Assembly: GCF_000422965.1 (NCBI RefSeq)
Contig: NZ_AUHB01000002.1
Location: 412,119-476,118 of the forward strand
DNA: 64,000 nucleotides
Reading direction: 5' to 3'
Source: Pleomorphomonas oryzae DSM 16300
GTDB taxonomy: Bacteria; Pseudomonadota; Alphaproteobacteria; Rhizobiales; Pleomorphomonadaceae
Under the pieces are notes generated by a model. It had not been told where the DNA came from, ran no database searches, and saw nothing but the letters and a program-made list of their open reading frames with translations. The position numbers and the translations under genes are program-made. Shown here piece after piece: positions 16,607 to 25,249 of this stretch; position 1 is the first letter of the stretch; each line of letters begins with the position of its first letter.

Positions 16607-19129
16607 ATGTTGAGCAGCACAAAGCCACTTCTCGCACCAGAGCTGACGCGCATCAAGGCGGCGCCGGCCTCCAAGGAAGCCGCCATCCGCGAGGCGTGCG
16701 GCCTGCTGGCTGCCGGCGGCTATATCGATCCGGCCTATGCCGACAGCATGCTGCGCCGCGAGACGGTGGCCGAAACCTATCTGGGGCATGGGGTTGCCAT
16801 TCCTCACGGCATGAACGCCGATCGCGGCCTGATCAAGCACAACGGCCTCGCCATCCTGCAGGTTCCCGGCGGCGTGACCTGGAACGAAGGCCAGACCGTC
16901 AAGCTGGTGGTGGCGATTGCCGCCCAGTCGGACGACCATATTTCCGTGCTGCGCCGGCTGACGCGGCTGTTCCAGGACGAGGCGGCGCTCGAGGCGCTAT
17001 TCGAGGTCGACGACCCGCGGGCTATCATCGCCGCGCTGGACGAAACGGCCGCCGCGGCATTAGCCGCCGATGCCGCGATACCGGCCGATCTCGCGCTGAA
17101 GGTCGAGTGGACGGTCGACTATCCCAACGGCCTGCACGCCCGCCCGGCCAGCCGCTGGGTCGATGCGGCCAAGGCCACCGGAGCACGTCTGCAGGTGCGA
17201 CGTGGCGCGGATGCCGCCGACCCGACGCGGCTGGTTTCCCTGCTGCAATTGGGCCTTCGCGCCGGTGAAACGCTGACGATTTCCGCCGAGGGCGACAACG
17301 CCGCCGTCGCTCTGTCTGCCTTCGTGCAGGTGATCGAGCGACTGTCGGCCGAAGAGAAGGCGGATGCCGCCAAGGCGCCGGCCCCCGTCGGCCGCAAGGG
17401 CTGGGTGCCGGTCACCAATCTGAAAACGTTTTCTGGCGTTGCCGCGGCGCCGGGCGTGGTCGTTGCCCCAGTACACGTGCTGAAGAGCGCGACCGTCGAG
17501 GTCGCCGATACGCCGATGGGTCTTGTCGAGGCCTCTACCGCGCTCGATCAGGCCATTGAAGCGACGATTGGTGAACTCAAGACCGTCGCCACGGAGGCCG
17601 CCGCGAAGGTGGGGCCGTCGGAAGCGGCGATCTTCGAGGCGCATGCCGAGTTGCTCAACGATCCGGAAATCCTGACGAAAGCCTCCCTGCTGGTGGTCGG
17701 TGGCCATGGCCCCGCCTGGTCTTGGCGTGCCGCCGTCGAAGAGGTGGCGGGGTCGCTCGAAAGCAATGCCAATCCCTTGCTGGCCGCCCGCGCCTCCGAC
17801 GTGCGCGACGTTGGCCGCCGCGTGCTCTCCAAGCTGGCACCCGAGGTGGCGAGCGGTTCGGGGATCGTGCTGCCGTCCACCCCGTCGATCCTGGTCGCCG
17901 CCGACCTCACCCCGTCGGACACCATCGGCCTCGACACCACGCTGATCGCCGGTCTGGCGACCGCGCAGGGCGGGCCGACCTCGCACACCGCCATCCTCGC
18001 CCGCACGCTCGGCCTGCCGGCCGTGGTGGCGCTGGGCGCAGGTCTTCTGGAAACCAAGGCGGGAACGACCGCCATTCTCGACGGCGCCGCCGGCCGGCTC
18101 TATCTCGACCCGAGCGAAGCGGATCTCACCTCGGCGCGCGCCTTCATCGAGGCCGGTGTGCGGCGCGCTGCCTCGGAAGCGGAAGGGCGGGCGCTTGCCG
18201 CCACCACCACCGACGGCCGAACCATCGAGATCGGCGCCAACATCAACAAGCCCGCCGATGTCGCCGGTGCCATCGACCAGGGCGCCGAGGGCGTCGGTCT
18301 GATGCGCACCGAATTCCTGTTCCTCGATGGCGGCCACACGCCGAGCGAGGAGGAGCAGTTCTCCACTTATAGCGCCATGGTCGAAAACCTCGGGGGACGG
18401 CCGCTGATCGTGCGCACGCTGGATATCGGCGGCGACAAGCAGGCGCCGCATCTGAAGCTGCCGCGCGAGGACAACCCGTTCCTCGGCGTGCGCGGCACCC
18501 GTCTGACCCTGCGCCGTCCCGACCTGATGCGGCCGCAGCTCAGCGCCCTCTACCGCGTCGCCAAGACCGGCGCCAACCTCAAGATCATGTTGCCGATGAT
18601 CACCTCGCTCGACGAGATCCTGGCCGTCCGCAAGGTGGCCGAGGAGATCCGGGCCGAGGTCGGCGCGCCCGCCGTGCCGCTCGGCATCATGGTCGAGGTG
18701 CCGTCGACGGCGGTAATGGCCGACGTCTATGCCGAGTATGTCGATTTCTTCTCGATCGGCACCAACGACCTCACACAATACACGCTGGCGATCGACCGGC
18801 AGCATCCCGAACTGGCGGCCGAGGCCGACAGTCTGCACCCGGCCGTGCTGCGCCTGATCAAGACCACCGTCGAAGGCGCGGCGGTGCACGGGCGCTGGGT
18901 TGGCGTCTGCGGCGGCATTGCCGGCGATCCCTTCGGCGCTTCGGTGCTGGCCGGCCTCGGCGTCGACGAGCTGTCGATGACCGTGCGCGACATCCCCGCC
19001 GTCAAGGTGCGTCTGCGCACCGCCTCGATGGCCGATCTCAAGGCGCTGGCCGACAAGGCGGTCGCCGCGCGCACGGCCAGCGAGGTCCGGGCGCTCGATG
19101 TCGCCATCGGCCAGGGAGATGCGGCATGA
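16607..19129 (+). CDS. fruB: Fructose PTS multiphosphoryl transfer protein (EIIA-HPr-EI fusion)
   Basis: An 840-residue cytoplasmic fusion carrying the whole phosphorelay from phosphoenolpyruvate to the fructose permease. EIIA-Fru occupies residues about 5-150, with the phosphorylated H67 in VAIPHGMN. HPr is about 165-250, with H177 in NGLHARPAS. Enzyme I is about 272-835, with H460 in GGPTSHTAILAR, LDIGGDKQAP, and the catalytic Cys region WVGVCGGIAGDP. The start at 16607 is set by GGAGGAGAGGG; an earlier GTG would place the operator inside the gene. The stop overlaps fruK (ATGA). Rare AT-rich codons at 272-276 coincide with a second operator. Confidence 0.95.
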   Translation: MLSSTKPLLAPELTRIKAAPASKEAAIREACGLLAAGGYIDPAYADSMLRRETVAETYLGHGVAIPHGMNADRGLIKHNGLAILQVPGGVTWNEGQTVKLVVAIAAQSDDHISVLRRLTRLFQDEAALEALFEVDDPRAIIAALDETAAAALAADAAIPADLALKVEWTVDYPNGLHARPASRWVDAAKATGARLQVRRGADAADPTRLVSLLQLGLRAGETLTISAEGDNAAVALSAFVQVIERLSAEEKADAAKAPAPVGRKGWVPVTNLKTFSGVAAAPGVVVAPVHVLKSATVEVADTPMGLVEASTALDQAIEATIGELKTVATEAAAKVGPSEAAIFEAHAELLNDPEILTKASLLVVGGHGPAWSWRAAVEEVAGSLESNANPLLAARASDVRDVGRRVLSKLAPEVASGSGIVLPSTPSILVAADLTPSDTIGLDTTLIAGLATAQGGPTSHTAILARTLGLPAVVALGAGLLETKAGTTAILDGAAGRLYLDPSEADLTSARAFIEAGVRRAASEAEGRALAATTTDGRTIEIGANINKPADVAGAIDQGAEGVGLMRTEFLFLDGGHTPSEEEQFSTYSAMVENLGGRPLIVRTLDIGGDKQAPHLKLPREDNPFLGVRGTRLTLRRPDLMRPQLSALYRVAKTGANLKIMLPMITSLDEILAVRKVAEEIRAEVGAPAVPLGIMVEVPSTAVMADVYAEYVDFFSIGTNDLTQYTLAIDRQHPELAAEADSLHPAVLRLIKTTVEGAAVHGRWVGVCGGIAGDPFGASVLAGLGVDELSMTVRDIPAVKVRLRTASMADLKALADKAVAARTASEVRALDVAIGQGDAA
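17420..17435. promoter_or_regulatory. Second FruR-like operator inside fruB
   Basis: CTGAAAACGTTTTCTG matches the promoter operator at 12 of 14 arm positions or better and contains a perfect 12-bp palindrome (17422-17433). It lies 860 bases downstream of the first site, in the HPr-EI linker of fruB. The codons it uses (AAA, TTT, TCT) are uncommon in this GC-rich gene, which suggests selection on the DNA. Possible auxiliary operator for looping; not tested. Confidence 0.5.
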
Positions 19130-20073
19130 AGCCGATCGTGACCATCACCCTCAACCCGGCGGTCGACCTGACGATCGAGGTCAATGGTCTCGTTCAGAGC
19201 GGCGTCAACCGCGCCGAGCGGGCGCAGGTCAACGCTGGGGGCAAGGGCGTCAACGTCGCCGCCTGCGCCGCCGATTGGGGCGGACAGGTGACGGTGACCG
19301 GCGTTCTCGGGCGTGGCAACGACGGCGCCTTCGTCGAGCTATTCGCGGTGAAGGGCATCACCGATCGCTTCGTCCGCGTCAGCGGCGACACACGCACCAA
19401 CATCAAGATCGCCGACACCGCCTCCGGCGAGACCACCGATCTCAACACGCCCGGCCTGACGGTCGACGCCGAGCATCTTGACCGGGTCGCCGCCGCCGCG
19501 CTCGAAGCCGCCAAGGCCGGGGCCATCGTGGTGGTCGGCGGATCGCTGCCGGCCAGTCTTGCCGCCGACGCGCTGGTGTCGCTGGTCGCCGGCCTCAATG
19601 CCGCCGGTGCCAAGGTGGTGGCCGACACGTCGGGCGCGCCGCTCAAGGCGCTGCTCACCGCCACGGGCAAGTCGCTGCCCTTCGCGGTGAAGCCCAATCG
19701 GCACGAGCTCGAGGAACTGGTCGGCCGGCCGCTGCCGGATATCGAGGTGCTGATCGGCGCCGCTCGGGACATCGTCGGTCGCGGCGTGCGGCTGGTCGTC
19801 GTCTCCTGCGGCGAGGAAGGCGCGCTGTTCGTCACCGAGGGCGAGACGCTTACCGCCCGCCTGCCGGTGGTCGAGGCCCTCAGCACCGTCGGCGCCGGTG
19901 ACGCCATGGTGGCCGGTATTGCCACCGCGCTCGCCGAGGACAAGCCGCTCGAAGCGATGGCGCGACAGGCAGTGGCCTTTGCCGCCGCCAAGCTCAAGCG
20001 GGTTGGACCCCATCTGCCGGAGCGCGCCGTCGTCGAAGCGCTGGCCGCACGGGCGGAGATCATCCGCCTCTGA
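19126..20073 (+). CDS. fruK: 1-phosphofructokinase
   Basis: A 315-residue PfkB/ribokinase-family kinase. Signatures are LNPAVDLTIEV at the start, NAGGKGVNVA near residue 45, VVVGGSLPASL, and the C-terminal STVGAGDAMVAGIA with the catalytic Asp (GAGD). It phosphorylates fructose-1-phosphate, delivered by the PTS, to fructose-1,6-bisphosphate. It starts within the fruB stop codon (ATGA) and is followed after 77 bases by fruA, the usual fruBKA order. Confidence 0.95.
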   Translation: MKPIVTITLNPAVDLTIEVNGLVQSGVNRAERAQVNAGGKGVNVAACAADWGGQVTVTGVLGRGNDGAFVELFAVKGITDRFVRVSGDTRTNIKIADTASGETTDLNTPGLTVDAEHLDRVAAAALEAAKAGAIVVVGGSLPASLAADALVSLVAGLNAAGAKVVADTSGAPLKALLTATGKSLPFAVKPNRHELEELVGRPLPDIEVLIGAARDIVGRGVRLVVVSCGEEGALFVTEGETLTARLPVVEALSTVGAGDAMVAGIATALAEDKPLEAMARQAVAFAAAKLKRVGPHLPERAVVEALAARAEIIRL

Positions 20074-20150
20074 CGCCCTGATTTTCTGAATATCCCTGAA
20101 TTCTCGCCGGGGCTGTGGGCAGCGAGAAGGCTCTTCATTGGAGGATGAGA

Positions 20151-21842
20151 ATGGCAAAGTTAGCAGTCGTGATCGGCGTCAAGGAGACGGGGAGCAAGCC
20201 CCTGATCGCCGCCGAAGCCCTTAAGAAGGCGGCAGGTGCCGCCGGTACGTCCCTCAGCATCGAGACGCAGACGCCGAATGGCGTGACCACGCCGCTCGAC
20301 GCGGCGACCATTGCCGCCGCCGACCTGGTGCTGATCGTCGGCGATGTCGCTGATGTCGCCCGCTTTGCCGGCAAAACCGTGCGCAAGCTGATGCTCGACG
20401 CCGCTCTGGCCGATCCGGCCGGTGCCGTTGCCGCCTCGGCGGTCAAGCTGATCGTCGGCATCACCTCCTGCCCGACCGGCATCGCCCATACGTTCATGGC
20501 GGCCGAAGGCGTGGAGCAGGGCGCCAAGGCGCTCGGCTATGCCGTCAAGGTCGAGACGCAAGGCTCGGTCGGCGCGCAGAACACCCTGACGGCAGAAGAA
20601 ATCGCCGCCGCCGAACTGGTGATCATCGCTGCCGACACCAACGTCGACATGTCGCGCTTTGCCGGCAAGCGCGTCTATTCCACCGGCACCAAGGGCGCGA
20701 TCGCCAACGGCAAGGCGCTGGTCGAGAAGGCCATCGTCGACGCGATGGTACAGGGTGCGCCGGCCGCTGGCGGCAAGCGCGACCTCGCCGCCGAAGTGGC
20801 CGCCGAGAAGGCCGCCCGCGCGGCACAGCGCTCCGGTCCCTACAAGCATATGATGACCGGTGTCTCCTACATGCTGCCGTTCGTCGTTGCCGGTGGTCTC
20901 TTGATCGCGCTCGGCTTTGCGCTGGGCGGCATCTACGTCTACGACGACGCGCATGCCGGCACGCTCGGCCAGGCGCTGTTCACCATCGGCAAGCAGGCCT
21001 TCTCGCTGATGGTGCCGTTTCTGGCCGGCTTCATCGCCTATTCGATCGCCGACCGGCCGGGCATTGCGCCGGGTGCCATCGGTGGCGTGATCGCCGGCAC
21101 CATCGGCGCCGGCTTCTTGGGCGGCATCGTCGCCGGCTTCCTGGCCGGTTACGTGGTGCTCTACCTCAACCGGTACATCAAGCTCGGCCGAAACCTCGAT
21201 GGCTTGAAGCCGGTGCTGATCCTGCCGCTGCTCGGCACGACCATCGTTGGCCTGCTGATGGTCTACGTGCTCGGCCAGCCGGTCGCGGCGGCGCTGACCT
21301 GGCTCACCGATTTCCTCAAGGGCATGCAGGGCGCCAATGCCATCGTGCTCGGCGCGATCATCGGCATGATGATGGCCTTCGACATGGGCGGCCCGGTCAA
21401 CAAGGCGGCCTATACCTTCGCCACCGGCCTGATCGCCAGCCAGCTCTACGAGCCGATGGCCGCCGCCATGGTGGCCGGCATGACGCCGCCGCTTGGTCTG
21501 GCGCTCGCCACCAAGCTGTTCGCCGACCGCTTCTCGGACGACGAGCATGAGGCGGGCAATGCCGCTGCGGTGCTGGGAATCTCCTTCATCACCGAAGGCG
21601 CCATTCCCTTCGCCGCCAAGGACCCCATCCGCGTCATCCCATCGCTGATGGCCGGCTCGGCCGTAGCCGGCATGATCTCGATGGCCGTTGGTGCCCAGCT
21701 GCGCGTGCCGCATGGCGGCATCTTCGTGTTGCCGATCCCCAACGCGGTCACCAATCTCGGTGGCTACATCATCGCCATGATCGCCGGCACCATCGTCACC
21801 GCCTTGCTGCTACGGGCGCTGAAGCCGAAGGCCGACGTCTGA
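20151..21842 (+). CDS. fruA: Fructose PTS permease, EIIB'BC component
   Basis: A 563-residue inner-membrane permease. Residues about 1-95 form an EIIB'-like domain without the active cysteine. Residues about 98-195 form the active EIIB with C107 in [20 protein letters not shown]. From about 230 on, EIIC supplies about nine membrane segments ([58 protein letters not shown]). It imports fructose as fructose-1-phosphate using phosphate from FruB. Start 20151 follows GGAGGATGAGA; an earlier in-frame GTG at 20115 does not have a comparable site. Confidence 0.94.
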   Translation: MAKLAVVIGVKETGSKPLIAAEALKKAAGAAGTSLSIETQTPNGVTTPLDAATIAAADLVLIVGDVADVARFAGKTVRKLMLDAALADPAGAVAASAVKLIVGITSCPTGIAHTFMAAEGVEQGAKALGYAVKVETQGSVGAQNTLTAEEIAAAELVIIAADTNVDMSRFAGKRVYSTGTKGAIANGKALVEKAIVDAMVQGAPAAGGKRDLAAEVAAEKAARAAQRSGPYKHMMTGVSYMLPFVVAGGLLIALGFALGGIYVYDDAHAGTLGQALFTIGKQAFSLMVPFLAGFIAYSIADRPGIAPGAIGGVIAGTIGAGFLGGIVAGFLAGYVVLYLNRYIKLGRNLDGLKPVLILPLLGTTIVGLLMVYVLGQPVAAALTWLTDFLKGMQGANAIVLGAIIGMMMAFDMGGPVNKAAYTFATGLIASQLYEPMAAAMVAGMTPPLGLALATKLFADRFSDDEHEAGNAAAVLGISFITEGAIPFAAKDPIRVIPSLMAGSAVAGMISMAVGAQLRVPHGGIFVLPIPNAVTNLGGYIIAMIAGTIVTALLLRALKPKADV

Positions 21843-21868
21843 TGGTCTCGCATCCCACCTGATACTAA

Positions 21869-21892
21869 AAGGCCGGCGCATGCGCCGGCCTT
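21869..21892. terminator. Bidirectional terminator between fruA and lysK
   Basis: A perfect palindrome GGCCGGCGCATGCGCCGGCC at 21871-21890 is flanked by AAAA on the left and TT on the right, between convergent genes. It is preceded by CCCACCTGATAC, also found before the 14617 hairpin. Confidence 0.75.
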
Positions 21893-21913
21893 CGATCTTT
21901 ATGGTTCTGACCG

Positions 21914-23578
21914 TCAGCTCTGGCCGAGCTTGCCCGCGAGCGCTGCGTCGATCATCGCTACGGTCTCTTTCAGGCCATAGAGTTCGACGAAGGAGCCGAA
22001 GCGTGGGCCCTTCTCCTGGCCGAGCAACACCTGATAGAGCGTCGCGAACCATTCGAGGCTGACGCCCGGCCCGCCGTCGGGGCTCTTTTTCGACGGGTCC
22101 TGGAAGCGCGGAAACGACCGGCCGACCGCCAGCACGGTATCCTGGATCGCCTCGCCGCTCGTGGTGACCGGCAGCGCGTCGAGCGCATCGCGCAGCTTGA
22201 CGAGCGCCTGACGCTCCTCGTCGTCCGGCATGCGGAAGGTGACGAAGGGCTTCACCCGGTCCCGATAATAGGCCAGCGCATAGCCGCAGAGCTCGTCGAG
22301 CTTCGGATGCGTGTCCGGCGTCACGCCCGGCGTATGCCGGCCGATATAGGCCCAGAGCGCGCTCTTGTCGTGGGCGTGGCTGGCCGAGACGAGGTTGAGC
22401 AGCATCGAGAAGCTGACCGGCACCGGCGTGACCGGCACATCGCCCGAGTGAATGTGCCACACCGGATTGGCGAGCTGCTGGTCGACGTCCATCGTCGGGT
22501 ATTTCTCGAGATAGGCGAAATACTCGTCGGCGGCACGCGGGATCACGTCGAAGAACAGCCGCTTGGCCGTCTTCGGCTTCTGGAACATGTAGAGGGCGAG
22601 ACTGTCCGGCGAGGCATAGGTCAGCCACTCGTCGATGGTGAGGCCGTTGCCCTTGGACTTGGAGATCTTCTCGCCGTTCTCGTCGAGGAACAGTTCGTAG
22701 TTGAAACCGTCCGGCGGGGTACCACCCAGCACCTTGCAGATCTTCGACGACGTCTTGACGTTGTCGATGTGATCCTTGCCGCTCATTTCGTAGTCGACGC
22801 CGAGCGCCGCCCAGCGCAGTGCCCAGTCCGGCTTCCACTGGCACTTGGCATGACCGCCGGTCACCGGCGTCTCGAAGCGCTCGCCGGTGGCTGGGTCGGT
22901 CCAGACGATGGTGCCCTTCTCGACGTTGCGTTCCTCGACCGGCACCTGCATGACGACTTCCGTCTTCGGGTGCACCGGCAGGAAGGGCGAGTAGGTCTTC
23001 CGTCGCTCTTCGCGCAGCGTCGGCAGCATGATCTCCATCACCGCATCGTACTTGGCGAGCATGCGCAGCAGCATGTCGTCGAAGGTGCCCTTCTTGTACT
23101 CCTCGGTTGCCGACATGAACTCGTAGTCGAAGCCGAAGGTATCAAGGAACTGCCGGAGCTTGGCGTTGTTGTTGTGACCGAAGCTCGAATGTTCGTTGCT
23201 GAACGGGTTCGGTACGTTGGTCAGCGCCTTGCCGAGGTTGGCCCGCAAGAGATCCGGGTTCGGCACGTTGTCGGGCACCTTGCGCATGCCGTCCATGTCG
23301 TCCGAGAAACAGACAAGACGCGTCGGTACGCTGTCGCCGGTGAGCACGCGGAAGGCGTGGCGCACCATGGTGGTACGCGCCACTTCCCCGAAGGTGCCGA
23401 TATGCGGCAAACCAGACGGACCGTAGCCGGTCTCGAAGATCACCGGCTTGGCGGTGTCTTTCCGTTTCTCGATCCGCGCCACGATCTTCTTGGCTTCTTC
23501 GAACGGCCAGGCCTTGGAGCGGCCGGCCGCGGCGAGAAGCGCGGGATCGGAGAGCAGGGTGGAAGAAACGGTTGCCAT
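21914..23578 (-). CDS. lysK: Lysine--tRNA ligase, class I
   Basis: A 554-residue class I lysyl-tRNA synthetase, the archaeal-type enzyme that replaces class II LysS in many alphaproteobacteria. The HIGH motif is seen as [13 protein letters not shown] near residue 54 and KMSKS as [10 protein letters not shown] near residue 305. [13 protein letters not shown] and [10 protein letters not shown] are other family landmarks. It charges tRNA-Lys in the cytoplasm. Monocistronic, ending at the shared terminator with fruA. Confidence 0.96.
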   Translation of the reverse strand: MATVSSTLLSDPALLAAAGRSKAWPFEEAKKIVARIEKRKDTAKPVIFETGYGPSGLPHIGTFGEVARTTMVRHAFRVLTGDSVPTRLVCFSDDMDGMRKVPDNVPNPDLLRANLGKALTNVPNPFSNEHSSFGHNNNAKLRQFLDTFGFDYEFMSATEEYKKGTFDDMLLRMLAKYDAVMEIMLPTLREERRKTYSPFLPVHPKTEVVMQVPVEERNVEKGTIVWTDPATGERFETPVTGGHAKCQWKPDWALRWAALGVDYEMSGKDHIDNVKTSSKICKVLGGTPPDGFNYELFLDENGEKISKSKGNGLTIDEWLTYASPDSLALYMFQKPKTAKRLFFDVIPRAADEYFAYLEKYPTMDVDQQLANPVWHIHSGDVPVTPVPVSFSMLLNLVSASHAHDKSALWAYIGRHTPGVTPDTHPKLDELCGYALAYYRDRVKPFVTFRMPDDEERQALVKLRDALDALPVTTSGEAIQDTVLAVGRSFPRFQDPSKKSPDGGPGVSLEWFATLYQVLLGQEKGPRFGSFVELYGLKETVAMIDAALAGKLGQS

Positions 23579-23786
23579 CGGTTGCCTCTATTCGAGAAAA
23601 ACCCGGAGTTTCCGGGCGGGCGGACAGTAGGGACGAGGCCTTGAAAGGTCAAGGACGCGAGGCGGGTCAATGTCGATTCGGTTGGCGCTGGCGGGCAGTG
23701 GAACGCTGACCTCACCGAGAGGATGCTTGCGATTTTATGCGCGGCGTCCCAAATAGGGTTCCGTTTGCCTTTTGCCCGAGGATCCC

Positions 23787-24200
23787 ATGCAGAAGCCGTT
23801 GTCCGCCCAGGAAGCGTTGATCTGGGTCATGGTCACCACCGCCATCGCCGATCGTAACATGACCGAGCGCGAGCTCAACCAATTCGAGCGGCTGATCAGT
23901 TTCTTGCCGGTGTTCCAGGGCTTCGAGGGCTCGGTCGGCGAGATCGCCGACGCCTGTTCGGAAAACCTGAAGTCGGTGAATGGCATCGACCACATCCTCG
24001 ATCGGGTGGCCATGTCCCTGCCCGAGCGTCTCTATGAAACGGCCTATGCGCTGGCCGTGGAAGTCGCTGCCTCCGACGTCGAGGTCGAACAGGAGGAACT
24101 GGTGTTCCTGCAAATGCTGGAAGACCGCTTCTCCCTCAACAAGCTGGCCGTCGCCGCCATCGAGCACTCGGCCCGTGTCCGCTATCGCAAAGTCGGGTAG
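23787..24200 (+). CDS. TerB-like (tellurite resistance) family protein
   Basis: A 137-residue all-helical cytoplasmic protein with the TerB fold: ALIWVMVTTAIADRNMTEREL near the start and AYALAVEVAASDVEVEQEELVFLQML as the second helical repeat with its acidic, metal-binding look. TerB proteins are linked to tellurite resistance and stress but the activity is unclear; no other ter genes are nearby. Start 23787 follows GAGGATCCC; a TTG 15 bases earlier is unlikely. Confidence 0.75.
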   Translation: MQKPLSAQEALIWVMVTTAIADRNMTERELNQFERLISFLPVFQGFEGSVGEIADACSENLKSVNGIDHILDRVAMSLPERLYETAYALAVEVAASDVEVEQEELVFLQMLEDRFSLNKLAVAAIEHSARVRYRKVG

Positions 24201-24285
24201 GTCGGGACTTCGCGGCTGAATCCATCTTGACGGCGAGGCGCTTTGGCGGGATGACCCGGCGCCTATTTCGTCGAGTGCCACCACC

Positions 24286-25194
24286 TTGCACGCTGCCTCC
24301 TCCGGGGACCTCCTCGCCGACCGCCGCTATGAATATGCCCGCGCCTATTTCGAGGCCGGCGATCATGCGGCAGCCACCGATCTTTATCTGCAAGCGCTGG
24401 AGCTGGTGCCCGGTTGGCTGCCGGCTCTGGTTGGAGCGGCCGACGCCCTGGCTGCCGCCGGCCGTCGGGCAGAGGCCGAGCCGCTGCTCAGGCAGGCGGC
24501 GGCACGCGATACAGACGGCCTGTTCGGCACGTCGCTGAAGCTCGCCGCCCTCGGCCTTGCCGAAGTTCCAGTCGCCCCGCCAGAGGCTTATGTGCGCGGT
24601 CTCTTCGATGACTATGCCGACCGCTTCGAGACGGCGCTGGTCAATGATCTCGGCTACCGCGCCCCTTGGCTGATTGCCGATCTCATTGACAGGGTTCGCC
24701 CTAGGGTTCGCTTTGCCCGTGGCGCCGACCTCGGCTGCGGCACCGGGTTGATGGCGGAAGTGCTCAAAGGTCGTGTCGAGCATTTCGCCGGCTGTGATCT
24801 TTCACCGGAAATGGTCACCCGTGCCGATGTCGGGGAGCGCTATCAGGCGCTGGCCGTTGCCGATGCGGCCAGCTTTCTCTCTATGGCCGAGGGCAACTAT
24901 CACCTCATCACGGCCGCTGATGTGCTGGTTTACGTCGGTGGGCTCGACGCGCTGTTTCGGGCGGTGGCGGCCCGCCTTGCGCCGGATGGTCTCTTTGCCT
25001 TCACGGTTGAGGAAGCTGATGACGGCGACCTCGTGCTGCGCGACAGCCTGCGCTACGCCCACAGCGAAGCCTATATCCGCCGCGGTCTCTCCGAGGTTGG
25101 TCTTGTCATTACCGAACTCGCGCGCGACACATTGCGGTTCGATCGCGGCGCGCCGATCCGAGGGCTAATCGCCGTGGCAGAGCGCGCGCCCTGA
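24286..25194 (+). CDS. TPR-containing class I SAM methyltransferase
   Basis: A roughly 302-residue protein. Residues about 12-75 form TPR helices (RRYEYARAYFEAGDHAAATDL, ALVGAADALAAAGRRAEAEP). Residues about 140-300 form a Rossmann methyltransferase with the S-adenosylmethionine loop GADLGCGTGLMAEVL and the post-loop acidic residue in FAGCDLSPEM. The methyl acceptor is unknown; similar TPR-methyltransferases are called by homology only. The only in-frame start before the conserved part is a TTG at 24286 with a poor ribosome site, so the 5' end is uncertain. Confidence 0.7.
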   Translation: MHAASSGDLLADRRYEYARAYFEAGDHAAATDLYLQALELVPGWLPALVGAADALAAAGRRAEAEPLLRQAAARDTDGLFGTSLKLAALGLAEVPVAPPEAYVRGLFDDYADRFETALVNDLGYRAPWLIADLIDRVRPRVRFARGADLGCGTGLMAEVLKGRVEHFAGCDLSPEMVTRADVGERYQALAVADAASFLSMAEGNYHLITAADVLVYVGGLDALFRAVAARLAPDGLFAFTVEEADDGDLVLRDSLRYAHSEAYIRRGLSEVGLVITELARDTLRFDRGAPIRGLIAVAERAP

Positions 25195-25249
25195 CGGCGC
25201 CTGCGCAAATGTTCTTCACTTGTTCGCGGAAATCGGGCTTACTCGGCCG

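Noticed and set aside
17060-18889. 609-codon minus-strand frame opposite fruB
   Set aside because: Antisense to conserved EI and HPr domains; composition is that of a shadow frame.
20160-21713. 517-codon minus-strand frame opposite fruA
   Set aside because: Antisense shadow of the permease, low complexity His/Asp/Gly translation.
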